Shown piece after piece: positions 1 through 8,514 of a stretch of DNA of 35,305 bases. Both the position numbers and the translations under genes were made by a program. Position 1 is the stretch's first letter, and the number at the start of each line of letters is the position of its first letter. Below the pieces are notes generated by a model, which saw nothing but the letters and a program-made list of their open reading frames with translations, was not told the origin of the DNA and made no database searches. This DNA is from Thermodesulfatator sp. (GTDB taxonomy: Bacteria; Desulfobacterota; Thermodesulfobacteria; Thermodesulfobacteriales; Thermodesulfobacteriaceae), in NCBI GenBank assembly GCA_027064165.1, contig JAMOQE010000055.1:1-35305 (forward strand), read 5' to 3'.

Positions 1-55
1 AATTTTAACAAACTTCCCTGAATTTGCCAGCAAAAAATTTACCAGCAAAAGGCTT

Positions 56-1105
56 ATGAAAGTAGGAGTAGCCCTTAGCGGAGGAGTGGATAGCGCTGTC
101 TCCTGCTATCTTTTGAAAAAAAGCGGAATAGAACTTGTTGCCCTTACCTTTGATCATGGATATCTCTTAAAAGAGCAGCTTGAAGCTGCAAAGGAAATAA
201 CAAAATTTTTCAAGATTGAGCATCACATTCTGGATGTAAAAAGGCTTTTTGAGGAAAAAGTAATAAAGCTTTTTATTGAATTTTACAAAAATGGCCGCAC
301 TCCCAATCCCTGCACCTTTTGCAATGCAAGCATAAAATTTGGTTATCTCTTTGAATTTGCCATTAAAAAGCTCTCCTGCACAAAATTTGCCACAGGCCAT
401 TATGTGAAAACAAAAATCTTTCAGGGCTATCCCTTGCTTTGCTCTCCAAAGGATAGTAAAAAGGATCAAACCTACTTTCTGTCCCTTGTTTCACAAAAAG
501 TCCTTCCCAAACTTGAATTTCCTTTAAAAGACTTTACAAAAGAGGAAGTAAAGGAGCTTGCTGAAAAGTTAAAACTTCCCTGCACAGCAGGAAAAGGTTC
601 TCAAGACATTTGTTTTCTCAAAGGAAAACCCTTAAAGGACTTTTTAAAAAATTTTTTGCCTGAAAAGCCTGGCAAAGTTATTTATCAGGGAAAAGTGGTA
701 GGTGAACATAAGGGAATCTACTGGTACACCATCGGCCAGAGAAGGGGCTTAAGGCTTCCTCTTGGCAAACCTTTATACATTGCAGAACTCAGGGCAGAAG
801 AAAACGAGATAGTCCTTACAGAGGAAAAGGGCCTTTACTCAACAGAGTGCCTGCTTGAAAATTTAAACTTGCATTTGCCTTTTGATTTCTGGGAGGGGCT
901 CTTTAAAAAAGAACTTTACGCCAAGGTAAGGTATCGCTCGCCCTTGAAAAGGGTTTCCGCAGTAAAAAAAAGAAAAAAAGGCGTCCTCGTAAAGTTTGCC
1001 GAACCAGTAAAAGCAATCACTCCCGGGCAGGTATGTGCTTTTTATTATAAAGGAATGCTTCTTGGAGGAGGAATAATAAAGGAAGTAGAAAGAAGCGGGG
1101 GCTAA
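56..1105 (+). CDS. mnmA: tRNA-specific 2-thiouridylase MnmA
   Basis: Cytoplasmic ATP-dependent enzyme that puts sulfur on U34 of Lys, Glu and Gln tRNAs. The N-terminal PP-loop SGGVDS is at residues 8-13. The catalytic cysteine region NPCTFCN has C86 and C89, and the second active-site cysteine is C186 in GSQDICF. The C-terminal half carries the family motif YTIGQRRGL. The 349-residue length is normal for the family (about 350-370). The reading frame is open upstream to the window edge, but the Met at 56 matches the usual family N-terminus (MKVxVALSGGVDS), so I keep it; the ribosome site (aaaagg) is weak. The stop codon lies in the loop of a GC hairpin that probably ends transcription. The converging neighbour is the inositol phosphate synthase gene. 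Identification is very secure. Confidence 0.96.
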   Translation: MKVGVALSGGVDSAVSCYLLKKSGIELVALTFDHGYLLKEQLEAAKEITKFFKIEHHILDVKRLFEEKVIKLFIEFYKNGRTPNPCTFCNASIKFGYLFEFAIKKLSCTKFATGHYVKTKIFQGYPLLCSPKDSKKDQTYFLSLVSQKVLPKLEFPLKDFTKEEVKELAEKLKLPCTAGKGSQDICFLKGKPLKDFLKNFLPEKPGKVIYQGKVVGEHKGIYWYTIGQRRGLRLPLGKPLYIAELRAEENEIVLTEEKGLYSTECLLENLNLHLPFDFWEGLFKKELYAKVRYRSPLKRVSAVKKRKKGVLVKFAEPVKAITPGQVCAFYYKGMLLGGGIIKEVERSGG

Positions 1106-1112
1106 AGCCCCC
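1097..1112. terminator. GC hairpin between convergent mnmA and ino1
   Basis: GGGGGC, a TAAA loop, then GCCCCC form a perfect 6-bp GC stem. It sits between the convergent ends of mnmA and ino1, and the TAA in the loop is the mnmA stop codon. The tracts that follow are only moderately T-rich on either strand, so this is a probable bidirectional terminator rather than a textbook one. Confidence 0.5.
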
Positions 1113-1124
1113 ATTTAAAAGTCT

Positions 1125-2276
1125 TTACTCATACTTAGCAGGAAGTCCTGCCCAGGCCCTCATCCTTTCGTAAGCAATAATTCTGGGCAGATTCTTCTTT
1201 TCCTTAGGCCCTGGATTTTTCATATAAAAGGCATTTACAGGATAAACTGTGCCCCACTCCTTCCTTTCCACGGCCATTTTACCGAGCCTTACCAAGTCAA
1301 CAATAAGCCCGGCAAGAGCAGGACTATCATTTATACGCCCGGTAATTACAAGCTCATCAACTGCCCCATTAAAACTTACATACTCCATGTGCATGGCTAT
1401 GAATTTTTTGTCTCCCAAAGGCTCAAGAAAACCTGTGGGTTTAATATAGTGAGGAGCATCATAGCCAAGTATGTCCTCTACAACACTTGACTTGGTAAAT
1501 TCCTTACTCTTGTTCCTTTCCTTATCAGTAAGGGCAAGAAAATCTGTGTTTCCACCAATGTTAAACTGGGCAATGTCCTTTACAAAGCGATTTCTCTGGG
1601 CAAGATGGGCAAGGATATCCGCAGTTAAAGGAGTGGCACCTGTTGCTCCATCGTCTCCAAAAATTACCAGGTTGCTCTCCTTTGCAAATTCCACATACAC
1701 AGGGTCATTAGCAATGAGGGTGGGAATAGTATTTACAAAGGCAGCCCCTCCCATTTCCCTGGCATATTTGCAGGCAGCGTAGGCATAAACCTGAGTTGCT
1801 GTAAGCCTATCAGTGTGGTTCTTTTCAATAGCCTCTTCAAGCTCAGCCCTGCTTTTAAAAGGTACAAATGCCTCTGTTGTGCATACATTTACGAACACAT
1901 CAACCTTTAGCTCCTTCCATTCTTCAACGAGCTTTGCCACCACCTCTTTAAGTGGTGCCTCACTCTCAAGTCCTTCTGCCTCTATAGGAAGATTCCTCAG
2001 GCTCCTCAAATGAACGCCTTTTCTTATGGGTACTTTTCCAAGTGACTCAGGAAGTTTACCCTTCCAGTAATTTTTCACTATTTCTGAAAGGGGCTTTCCT
2101 ACTTTGTTTTTATCCACATCATAGCTTGCTACTATTTCTATGTCTTTTATTTTGTAAGGCAGTTCGTCCTGTAGAGGAACGCCGTGAGGCTCAATTTCTC
2201 CGGCTTTTATCCTCTCAAGACCCACTGCAAAGATGCTACCCACATACCCCTGTCCTAAAATAGCAACTCTCACCAT
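1125..2276 (-). CDS. ino1: myo-inositol-1-phosphate synthase
   Basis: Converts glucose-6-phosphate to inositol-1-phosphate (1L-myo-inositol-1-phosphate, also written as the 3-phosphate) using bound NAD. The N-terminal Rossmann segment VAILGQGYVGS and the later blocks NTIPTLIAND, GDDGATGATPLT and FNIGGNTDF are typical of prokaryotic Ino1. The frame is open to a GTG at 2288, but that codon overlaps the strong AAAGGAGG ribosome site (2295-2288). The ATG at 2276, about 10 bases after the site, is therefore the better start and gives 383 residues. It lies 47 bases downstream of the IPCT/DIPPS gene on the same strand, so the two are very likely co-transcribed. Together they would supply inositol phosphate for a di-myo-inositol phosphate solute or an inositol lipid. 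Function is secure; the end product is inferred from context. Confidence 0.94.
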   Translation of the reverse strand: MVRVAILGQGYVGSIFAVGLERIKAGEIEPHGVPLQDELPYKIKDIEIVASYDVDKNKVGKPLSEIVKNYWKGKLPESLGKVPIRKGVHLRSLRNLPIEAEGLESEAPLKEVVAKLVEEWKELKVDVFVNVCTTEAFVPFKSRAELEEAIEKNHTDRLTATQVYAYAACKYAREMGGAAFVNTIPTLIANDPVYVEFAKESNLVIFGDDGATGATPLTADILAHLAQRNRFVKDIAQFNIGGNTDFLALTDKERNKSKEFTKSSVVEDILGYDAPHYIKPTGFLEPLGDKKFIAMHMEYVSFNGAVDELVITGRINDSPALAGLIVDLVRLGKMAVERKEWGTVYPVNAFYMKNPGPKEKKNLPRIIAYERMRAWAGLPAKYE

Positions 2277-2323
2277 CTCTCCCTCCACCTCCTTTCTTTA
2301 ATATTTTTTAAATTGTTTTTCTC

Positions 2324-3610
2324 TCAAGTTAAAAATCTCTGAGCTCTCCAGGCAAATATTAAAGTTAATATAACTCTTAGGTTAGTTAATACTGCAAGAA
2401 TTAAAAAAAGTTCAAAAATCCTGTTAAACAAACAAAAGAGCATTATTAAAAAAACTCTTTCGTCTCTTTTCCCAAGAAGGTATTTCATAGCAGGAACTTT
2501 TACATAAATGTCTTCTCCAAAGGCAGCCTTATATCTCTCTGTAGAGTAACTCACCATTACCGAGCCAAACATTGCCATGCATACAACTGGGAAAAAGCTT
2601 AATGGCGGAGCTGTTTTCCACATCAAAGCCAGCAAAAAGGCAAAGTCTACATACCGATCAAGCACAGAGTCAAGATATCCTCCCCATCTGCTTGTACGAA
2701 GACTTGCCCTTGCAATCTCTCCATCAATACCATCAAGAATTGAGCTTACTTGATAAAGCACCCCTCCCAGAGGCACATTTATTAAAGCTACAAGAGCAGA
2801 TAAGATTCCAAGAATAAAAGTAAAAAAAGTAGCCTGATTGGGAGAAACTTTTTCAACTAAATAAGAGGAAACCCAGGTGGATATCCTGCGATTTATCAGC
2901 CTTGAGATTAACCCATCTCCTGCCCCTTTAACAGCTGTTTTAACAAGAAACTTCCTTGCCTTAGCGAGATCTTCCGGTGTATCCACATCCATCCAGAAAT
3001 ATCCGTTTACAAAGCTTACTTTCAGCCCAGCCTTTTTAACAATCTCACTTAGCTCTACCACATCTTTTGAAGACACAAGCTCCTCTGCTACTTTAAAGAC
3101 CTCTGGCGTGAGCACGAAAAAGCCAGTGTCAAAAGCTTGATAATCCCTAAGAGACTTTCCTATTTCAACCACTCTGTCCTGATTGATTTTTACTTTGGTT
3201 GCTTCTTCTGAATCAATATACTTACCCTGTGCATCTACGATAAGCCCTTCCTTTCCGATAGCCTCTTTTACAAAGGCTTCCTCATAAAGGTGATCGCTCA
3301 TTACCAGCACAAACTTATCCTTTACCAGCTCTTTTGCAAGAAAAAGAGAATACCCATTTCCACGCTCTGGAGAGGAGTTTAACACGAACTTTACGGAAAA
3401 GCTATACTTTTTAAAAAAATCTTCGTACCTTTTTTTAAATTGTGGATTTACTACTACTATAAACTCATTTACACCATTTTTTTGAAGATAAGTTAAAGTA
3501 CGATAAAGAATTTCTCTTCCTGCCACTTTAAGAAGTCCCTTAGGAATTTGATTGTGGGTAAGGCTACTAATCCTGGTGCCAAGACCCGCAGCCAGGATTA
3601 CAGCCTGCAC
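2324..3610 (-). CDS. bifunctional inositol-1-phosphate cytidylyltransferase / DIPP synthase (CDP-alcohol phosphatidyltransferase)
   Basis: Two-domain membrane enzyme. The N-terminal nucleotidyltransferase (about residues 1-225) starts with VQAVILAAGLGTR. The C-terminal domain is a CDP-alcohol phosphotransferase with a complete D-x2-DG-x2-AR-x8-G-x3-D-x3-D motif (DGIDGEIAR and GGYLDSVLD) and hydrophobic helices. In thermophiles this fusion makes CDP-inositol from inositol-1-phosphate and CTP, then joins it to a second inositol-1-phosphate to give di-myo-inositol-phosphate phosphate. The frame is open to 3778, but that would add 56 unrelated residues and overlap the divergent phosphatase gene. 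The GTG at 3610, six bases after AAAAGGAGG and directly at the catalytic motif, is clearly the start (428 residues). It forms an operon with ino1. A phosphatidylinositol-type lipid product is the main alternative. Confidence 0.9.
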   Translation of the reverse strand: MQAVILAAGLGTRISSLTHNQIPKGLLKVAGREILYRTLTYLQKNGVNEFIVVVNPQFKKRYEDFFKKYSFSVKFVLNSSPERGNGYSLFLAKELVKDKFVLVMSDHLYEEAFVKEAIGKEGLIVDAQGKYIDSEEATKVKINQDRVVEIGKSLRDYQAFDTGFFVLTPEVFKVAEELVSSKDVVELSEIVKKAGLKVSFVNGYFWMDVDTPEDLAKARKFLVKTAVKGAGDGLISRLINRRISTWVSSYLVEKVSPNQATFFTFILGILSALVALINVPLGGVLYQVSSILDGIDGEIARASLRTSRWGGYLDSVLDRYVDFAFLLALMWKTAPPLSFFPVVCMAMFGSVMVSYSTERYKAAFGEDIYVKVPAMKYLLGKRDERVFLIMLFCLFNRIFELFLILAVLTNLRVILTLIFAWRAQRFLT

Positions 3611-3633
3611 CTCTCCCCTCCTTTTAGAGAAAA

Positions 3634-3663
3634 TTGACAAAGAGAAAAAAACAGGACTATAAA
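3634..3663 (+). promoter_or_regulatory. sigma70-type promoter for the inositol phosphatase gene
   Basis: TTGACA at 3634-3639 and TATAAA at 3658-3663, with an 18-base spacer, lie about 85 bases before the phosphatase start in the divergent intergenic region. The -35 box is perfect consensus. Confidence 0.6.
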
Positions 3664-3665
3664 CA

Positions 3666-3694
3666 AAAATAAAACAGACCTTCTTAAAAGACAA
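3666..3694 (-). promoter_or_regulatory. candidate promoter for the IPCT/DIPPS-ino1 operon
   Basis: On the minus strand, TTGTCT (3694-3689) and TATTTT (3671-3666) are 17 bases apart. They lie about 55 bases upstream of the GTG start at 3610, back to back with the phosphatase promoter. The -10 box is only a partial match. Confidence 0.35.
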
Positions 3695-3748
3695 GGGGGG
3701 AACTCTCAAATATACCCAAATTAAAAAATTGATAGTAAAATTAAAAGA

Positions 3749-4537
3749 ATGCTTAAAAAACTCATAAACGCGGTCCAAAAAGCAGGGAAGTTTTTAAAAG
3801 AATTCCAAAAAAGTGTTAGACTAAAAGAAAAAGACGAAATTGAAGTGGTTTCCGAGGCAGATTTTATTATAGAAGACTTCCTTAGAAAAGAGCTTCCCAA
3901 AATCTACAATGCTGAAGTTATAGGGGAAGAGAGTTTTTCGGAGAATTCAGGGCTTCCAGAAGAGTACTGGCTCGTTGATCCTGTGGACGGCACTCTAAAT
4001 TTTCTCCATAAGCTCCCCTGGGCAGGCATATCTGTTGCACTTATGAAAGGAAAGGAACCAGTTCTGGGAATAGTTTACAGCCCGTTTCTTGAAGAATGCT
4101 TTTATGCTGAAAAAGGGAAAGGGGCTTTTTTAAATGGGAAGCCCATAAAAGTGTCTTCTGAAAAAGAATTGAAAAATGCACTTCTTGTAACGAGCTTCCC
4201 GGGCAAGTGCAAAAAAATAGGCTTAAAAAAATGCACCTTACTCTTTGAAGTGCTTAACGAAAAGACCCGTGGTGTTCGCAGGTTTGGAGCAGCCTCCCTT
4301 GATCTTGCCTATGTTGCCTGCGGAAGGTTTGACGCCTTCTGGGAGCCTTTTTTAAAGCCCTGGGACACTGCAGCTGGAATCCTTCTCGTAAAAGAAGCTG
4401 GAGGAATTGTTACAGACTACTTTGGCAATCCTTATAATCCATTCAAAGACACTTTGGTTGCCTCAAATCCCTTTATCCACAAAAAGCTCATAGAAATAAC
4501 TGCCCTTTATCATCCAGAAAAAGTGAACCTATCTTAA
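3749..4537 (+). CDS. inositol monophosphatase family protein
   Basis: Mg-dependent phosphatase of the inositol monophosphatase/FBPase superfamily. Metal ligands are visible: E60-E61 (GEES), D77 and D80 in DPVDGT, and D206 in PWDTAAG. The 262-residue length is normal for the family. The ribosome site is weak (aaaaga), but the start is supported by the family N-terminus and by a good upstream promoter. It diverges from the IPCT/DIPPS-ino1 operon, so it may remove the phosphate from di-myo-inositol-phosphate phosphate as the last step of solute synthesis, or it may release free inositol. The superfamily also includes FBPases and PAP phosphatases, so the substrate is inferred from context. Its end overlaps the convergent metF gene by 9 bases. 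Confidence 0.88.
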   Translation: MLKKLINAVQKAGKFLKEFQKSVRLKEKDEIEVVSEADFIIEDFLRKELPKIYNAEVIGEESFSENSGLPEEYWLVDPVDGTLNFLHKLPWAGISVALMKGKEPVLGIVYSPFLEECFYAEKGKGAFLNGKPIKVSSEKELKNALLVTSFPGKCKKIGLKKCTLLFEVLNEKTRGVRRFGAASLDLAYVACGRFDAFWEPFLKPWDTAAGILLVKEAGGIVTDYFGNPYNPFKDTLVASNPFIHKKLIEITALYHPEKVNLS

Positions 4538-5428
4538 AGCCTTTACTATCTCAGGAAGTGCCTCTTCCCAGCCAATAAGCATAATGTGAAGCCCTCTTAC
4601 TCCTTTCATCTCCTTTAAGGCTTTACCTATCTCTACTGCTATCTTTATCCCTTCTTCTCTCTGATCCCTGGCAGAAGCCATTCTCTTTATCCACTCATCA
4701 GGAATGTCCATCCCTGGAACACGCTCTTTCATATATTTAAGCATCTTAAAAGACCTGGGAGGAATAATCCCTGCAATAAGAAAAACTTTTTCCAAGATGC
4801 CTTCTTCCTCAGCCAATCTTAAAAATCTTTCAAACTTTTTTAAATTGAAAATGCCCTGTGTTTGAATAAATCTCGCCCCTGCAAGGGCCTTTTTCTTAAG
4901 CCTTAAAACTCTGAAGTGAAGAGGAGTAGCAAAGGGATTTTCCACAGCTCCAAGGAAAAAACAAGGCCTCTCTCCTTTAAGGGGCTTACCATTAAAAAAT
5001 TTCCCTTCCTCAAGCCCTTTCACTAAGCTTAAAAGCTGCACAGAGTCAAGGTCATAAACTGGCTTTGCCTGGGGATGATCTCCGACCAAGGGGTGATCCC
5101 CTGTCATGCAGAGAAGATTTCTCACACCAAGGGCATAGGCTCCAAGGATCTCTGCCTGAAGGGCAATTCTATTTCTATCACGGCAGGTCATCTGCCACAC
5201 AGGTTCAAACCCCTCCTCAAGGGTAATCAGAGAAGCAGCCAAGCTGGACATACTCACACTGGCAGTTGAGCAATCAGTAAGATTCACTGCATCTGCAAAG
5301 TCTTTGATGGCAGAAAGCTTTTTGCGTACTTCTTCCTTTGAGGCATTCTTGGGAGGCTGAAGCTCCACAGTAAAAACAAATTTGCCTTCCTCAAGTAGCC
5401 TCTGAAGCTTACTTACTGGCCTTTCCAT
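4529..5428 (-). CDS. metF: 5,10-methylenetetrahydrofolate reductase (MetF)
   Basis: Cytoplasmic flavoenzyme that reduces methylene-THF to methyl-THF for methionine synthesis or the methyl branch of the Wood-Ljungdahl pathway. FTVELQPPK holds the conserved catalytic Glu (E22). The folate/FAD-barrel segments NLTDCS, LLCMTGDHP and GARFIQTQ follow the family order. The frame is open to 5521 inside metV, but AAGGGA lies 8 bases before the ATG at 5428. Starting there gives 299 residues, close to E. coli MetF (296); an ATG at 5434 is only 2 bases from the site. The gene overlaps metV by 20 bases in a folD-metV-metF operon, which suggests translational coupling and a MetVF complex. Confidence 0.93.
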   Translation of the reverse strand: MERPVSKLQRLLEEGKFVFTVELQPPKNASKEEVRKKLSAIKDFADAVNLTDCSTASVSMSSLAASLITLEEGFEPVWQMTCRDRNRIALQAEILGAYALGVRNLLCMTGDHPLVGDHPQAKPVYDLDSVQLLSLVKGLEEGKFFNGKPLKGERPCFFLGAVENPFATPLHFRVLRLKKKALAGARFIQTQGIFNLKKFERFLRLAEEEGILEKVFLIAGIIPPRSFKMLKYMKERVPGMDIPDEWIKRMASARDQREEGIKIAVEIGKALKEMKGVRGLHIMLIGWEEALPEIVKALR

Positions 5429-6059
5429 GGACATATTCCCTTGGTGAATTTCCCTCGGCAAGAGAGTAATCCCTTGGTGGAAAAAGCTCAAGGAGTTCTT
5501 CAAGCCTTCCCTGCTTTTCAAGGCGCTTTATGATTTCCTCCCACACGCAGGGCTTATTCGGATTTACCTCACACCTACCTTCAGAAGAACCTCCACAGGG
5601 ACCATTTAAAAGCCCTTTGGGGCAGAGAGCCACAGGACAAAGCCCAGCAGTTAAATGAAGAAGGCAATTTCCACAAGCTCTGCACTTTTCCTGAAACACT
5701 CCCCTTTCCACCTGAGCCCCACAAAAAAGGGTGTCAACCCCTGGATATACAGGAATTTCGGAAAACATTTCGGCAAAAGTGACCACTCCCACTCCACAGG
5801 CAAGGCTCAAAACCGCATCAAACTGAGAAAGCTCTTCTTTCAAATCTTTAAGATACCGGGGATCACACTGGCGAAGCACACTTTTTGATGAAGCCTCAAA
5901 GCCTTTTTGAGAAAGCTTCTGTGCAAGCGCTTTTGCCTCCTTGTCCCCTCCTACATGATAAATGGCAACACATCCCCTGCAACCAAGCACAAGTATTTTT
6001 CTAAAACCCTTTAAAAATGAAAGCACTTCTTCAAGGGGCTTAGGGCGGGTAACAATCAC
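5409..6059 (-). CDS. metV: methylenetetrahydrofolate reductase C-terminal-type zinc protein (MetV)
   Basis: Member of the MTHFR C-terminal family, known as MetV, the partner of MetF in acetogens and related anaerobes. It has an N-terminal [10 protein letters not shown] segment and a C-terminal cysteine-rich region ([29 protein letters not shown]) expected to bind zinc or an Fe-S cluster. Length is 216 residues. It starts with GTG, overlapping the folD TGA stop by four bases (GTGA), with AGAGGA upstream, so it is translationally coupled to folD. It probably links methylene-THF reduction to an electron carrier other than free NADH; the carrier cannot be read from sequence. Family assignment is confident, exact role is inferred. 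Confidence 0.88.
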   Translation of the reverse strand: MIVTRPKPLEEVLSFLKGFRKILVLGCRGCVAIYHVGGDKEAKALAQKLSQKGFEASSKSVLRQCDPRYLKDLKEELSQFDAVLSLACGVGVVTFAEMFSEIPVYPGVDTLFCGAQVERGVFQEKCRACGNCLLHLTAGLCPVALCPKGLLNGPCGGSSEGRCEVNPNKPCVWEEIIKRLEKQGRLEELLELFPPRDYSLAEGNSPREYVHGKASK

Positions 6060-6943
6060 TTTTTTACCATCCTCTTAGCAGCTTCAAGGGTGTTTTTCAT
6101 AAGCATGGTAATTGTCATGGGACCAACCCCTCCTGGTACAGGGGTAATGGCTGAGGCTTTTTCTTTTACCTTTTCAAAATCTACATCTCCACAAAGAATT
6201 GCCTTACCTTCAGGGGTTTGCCCTATACGATTTACCCCCACATCTATCACCACTGCCCCTTCTTTTACCATGTCAGCAGTAATAAGCTTGGGCTTTCCCA
6301 CAGCCACAATCAAAATGTCTGCCCTCTTAGTATGAAAGGCAAGATCCCTTGTTGCAGTATGACACACAGTAACAGTAGCATTCCCAACAGGCTTGCTCTT
6401 TTGAAAAAGAAGGATGGCAAGGGGTTTCCCTACTATATTGCTTCTTCCCACTATTACTACTTCTTTGCCTTCTACCTCACAGCCAATTTTTTCAAGCATA
6501 ACCATTACTCCAAGAGGGGTACAGGGCACAAAAGTGGGCTTGCCTCTCACAAGATTCCCTAAATTTACAGGGTGAAACCCATCCACATCTTTTTCAGGGA
6601 CAATTTCCATTATTACACGCTCTTCATTAATATGCTTGGGAAGAGGAAGCTGCACCAAAATTCCATGAATGGAAGAATCTTTATTATAACGCCTTATAAG
6701 CTCAAGAAGCTCCTCTTCTGAAGTATCTGCAGGCAGGTTTTCCTGCACAGAATAAAAACCAAGCTTTTTGGCAACATTCTGTTTGGCTTTCACATAAGAA
6801 ATTGAAGCAGGATCATCCCCCACAAGAATGGTAGCAAGTCCGGGAGTAATTCCGTGCTCTGCCTTTAACTTCTCAACCTCCTTTTTTATTTCTTCTCTTA
6901 TTTCAGCAGCAATCTTTTTCCCATCAATTATTAAAGCAGACAT
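6056..6943 (-). CDS. folD: methylenetetrahydrofolate dehydrogenase / methenyl-THF cyclohydrolase (FolD)
   Basis: Bifunctional cytoplasmic enzyme that interconverts formyl-, methenyl- and methylene-THF. The catalytic YxxxK pair is Y50 and K54 (SYVKAKQ). Other signatures are [27 protein letters not shown] (NADP site) and [11 protein letters not shown]. The 295-residue length is standard. The start is supported by GGAGGGG four bases before the ATG. It is the first gene of folD-metV-metF, with a good promoter in the shared intergenic region with gatB. The operon supplies consecutive C1 steps, which suits an anaerobe using the Wood-Ljungdahl methyl branch, though biosynthetic methionine supply alone would also explain it. 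Confidence 0.97.
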   Translation of the reverse strand: MSALIIDGKKIAAEIREEIKKEVEKLKAEHGITPGLATILVGDDPASISYVKAKQNVAKKLGFYSVQENLPADTSEEELLELIRRYNKDSSIHGILVQLPLPKHINEERVIMEIVPEKDVDGFHPVNLGNLVRGKPTFVPCTPLGVMVMLEKIGCEVEGKEVVIVGRSNIVGKPLAILLFQKSKPVGNATVTVCHTATRDLAFHTKRADILIVAVGKPKLITADMVKEGAVVIDVGVNRIGQTPEGKAILCGDVDFEKVKEKASAITPVPGGVGPMTITMLMKNTLEAAKRMVKK

Positions 6944-6977
6944 TTTCCCCTCCTACTCCTTTAAATAAACTTTTTCT

Positions 6978-7006
6978 AATTTACTCACAAAACCCCTTAT
7001 TGACAA
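6978..7006 (-). promoter_or_regulatory. promoter for folD-metV-metF
   Basis: Minus-strand TTGTCA (7006-7001) and TAAATT (6983-6978) with a 17-base spacer, about 35 bases upstream of the folD ATG. Its -35 box shares five bases with the -35 box of the opposing gatB promoter. Confidence 0.6.
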
Positions 7007-7028
7007 GAGCTTAAAATAATAGTAGATT
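7000..7028 (+). promoter_or_regulatory. promoter for gatB-mtnA-rex
   Basis: TTGACA (7000-7005) and TAGATT (7023-7028) with a 17-base spacer, about 50 bases upstream of the gatB ATG. The -35 box is perfect consensus and overlaps the folD -35 box on the other strand. Confidence 0.6.
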
Positions 7029-7077
7029 TTTTTTATTGATATTAATTTTTGAAAATTCCAAAAAGTGAGGTCAAAAA

Positions 7078-8511
7078 ATGGAGTTTGAAGCAGTAATAGG
7101 GCTTGAGGTTCATGCTCAGCTTACTACAAAAAGTAAAATGTTTTGCTCCTGTTCCACAGAGTTTGGTAAACCTCCAAACACCAACATCTGTCCTGTTTGC
7201 ACTGGCCAGCCCGGGGTGCTTCCAGTAATAAACAAAAGAGCTGTAGAATACGCGCTAAGGCTTGCTCTTGCCTTAGGGTGCAAAATCAATCTTACCTCCA
7301 TCATGGCAAGAAAAAACTACTTTTATCCAGACCTTCCCAAGGGATATCAAATTTCTCAATACGAGCTTCCCATTGCAGAAGGAGGAGCTATAGAAATTGA
7401 GGTAAATGGGAAGAAAAAGAAGATTGGTTTGGTAAGAATTCACATGGAAGAGGATGCCGGCAAACTTGTTCACGACGAACACAAGCCCGTATCTTATGTA
7501 GATTTTAATAGAGCTGGGGTTCCACTCCTTGAAATTGTAAGCAAGCCCGAGATTTCTTCCCCGGAAGAAGCAGTGGCCTATCTTAAAACTTTAAGAAGAA
7601 TAGTTCGCTATCTTGGCATTTGTGATGGAAACATGGAAGAAGGAAGCCTGCGTTGCGATGCCAATGTCTCAGTAAGACCAAGGGGAAGTGAGAAGCTTGG
7701 CACAAAAGTGGAGCTAAAAAATATGAATTCTTTTAAACATGTGGAAAAAGCCCTTGCCTATGAAATAAAAAGGCAGATAGGGCTTCTTCTTGAGGGAAAA
7801 GAAGTGGTGCAGGAAACAAGGCTTTATGACGAAGCCACTCAAACAACACATCCCATGAGAGGAAAAGAAGAGGCTCATGACTATTGTTATTTTCCTGATC
7901 CGGATTTGATTGAGATAAAAGTTCCTGAAGAGTGGATAGAACAAATTACCAGGCAATTGCCTGAGCTTCCGTCTCAAAAAAAAGAAAGATTTTTAAGAGA
8001 ATATAGCCTTACGGAAAAGGAAGTAGAAATATTGATAGAAGAAAAAGACTTTGCAGACTTTTTTGAAAACACTGTTAGAGTTTATGGGAATGCCAAGCCT
8101 GTTGCCAACTTTTTGCTTACTGAAGTATTAAGGTATTTAAATCGCGATCATAAGTCCATAGGTGAAACCAAGCTTACTCCAGAATTAATAGCGGAACTTT
8201 TAACCTTGGTTGACAAAGGAATTATATCCATAACTATAGCCAAGCAGCAGGTTTTTCCGGAGGTTTATGAAAAAGGAGTTTCTCCGAAAAAATTGGTTGA
8301 AGAAAAAGGGCTTGTTCAGGAAAGCTCTGAAGACAAGCTTCTTGCAGTGTGTAAAGAGGTGCTTGAGGAAAATCCCAAAGAGGTAGAAAAGTATAAAGCC
8401 GGGAAGAAAGGGCTTCTTGGCTTTTTTGTTGGGCAGGTTATGAAAAAGACAAAAGGAAAGGCAAACCCCAAAGTGGTAAACCAGCTTTTTCAAAAGCTCC
8501 TTGAGGAGTAA
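7078..8511 (+). CDS. gatB: aspartyl/glutamyl-tRNA(Asn/Gln) amidotransferase subunit B
   Basis: Kinase/transamidation subunit of the GatCAB complex, which converts Glu-tRNA(Gln) and/or Asp-tRNA(Asn) to the amidated forms. The N-terminal signature IGLEVHAQL is followed by a zinc site of C23, C25, C38 and C41 (CSC and CPVC), then YPDLPKGYQISQ and the ammonia-tunnel region. The C-terminus is the helical GatB/YqeY tRNA-binding domain. The 477-residue length is normal. GTGAGGT lies about five bases before the ATG. gatA and gatC are not in the window, so the complex is encoded at separate loci. It is the first gene of a plus-strand run with mtnA three bases after its stop. Confidence 0.97.
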   Translation: MEFEAVIGLEVHAQLTTKSKMFCSCSTEFGKPPNTNICPVCTGQPGVLPVINKRAVEYALRLALALGCKINLTSIMARKNYFYPDLPKGYQISQYELPIAEGGAIEIEVNGKKKKIGLVRIHMEEDAGKLVHDEHKPVSYVDFNRAGVPLLEIVSKPEISSPEEAVAYLKTLRRIVRYLGICDGNMEEGSLRCDANVSVRPRGSEKLGTKVELKNMNSFKHVEKALAYEIKRQIGLLLEGKEVVQETRLYDEATQTTHPMRGKEEAHDYCYFPDPDLIEIKVPEEWIEQITRQLPELPSQKKERFLREYSLTEKEVEILIEEKDFADFFENTVRVYGNAKPVANFLLTEVLRYLNRDHKSIGETKLTPELIAELLTLVDKGIISITIAKQQVFPEVYEKGVSPKKLVEEKGLVQESSEDKLLAVCKEVLEENPKEVEKYKAGKKGLLGFFVGQVMKKTKGKANPKVVNQLFQKLLEE

Positions 8512-8514
8512 GAG

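Noticed and set aside
1-55. Possible upstream extension or end of another gene before mnmA
   Set aside because: The mnmA frame is open to the edge, but the Met at 56 matches the family start; the other frames show no recognizable protein in so few bases.
3611-3778. N-terminal extension of the IPCT/DIPPS protein
   Set aside because: It overlaps the divergent phosphatase gene, has no family similarity, and a perfect ribosome site places the start at the GTG at 3610.
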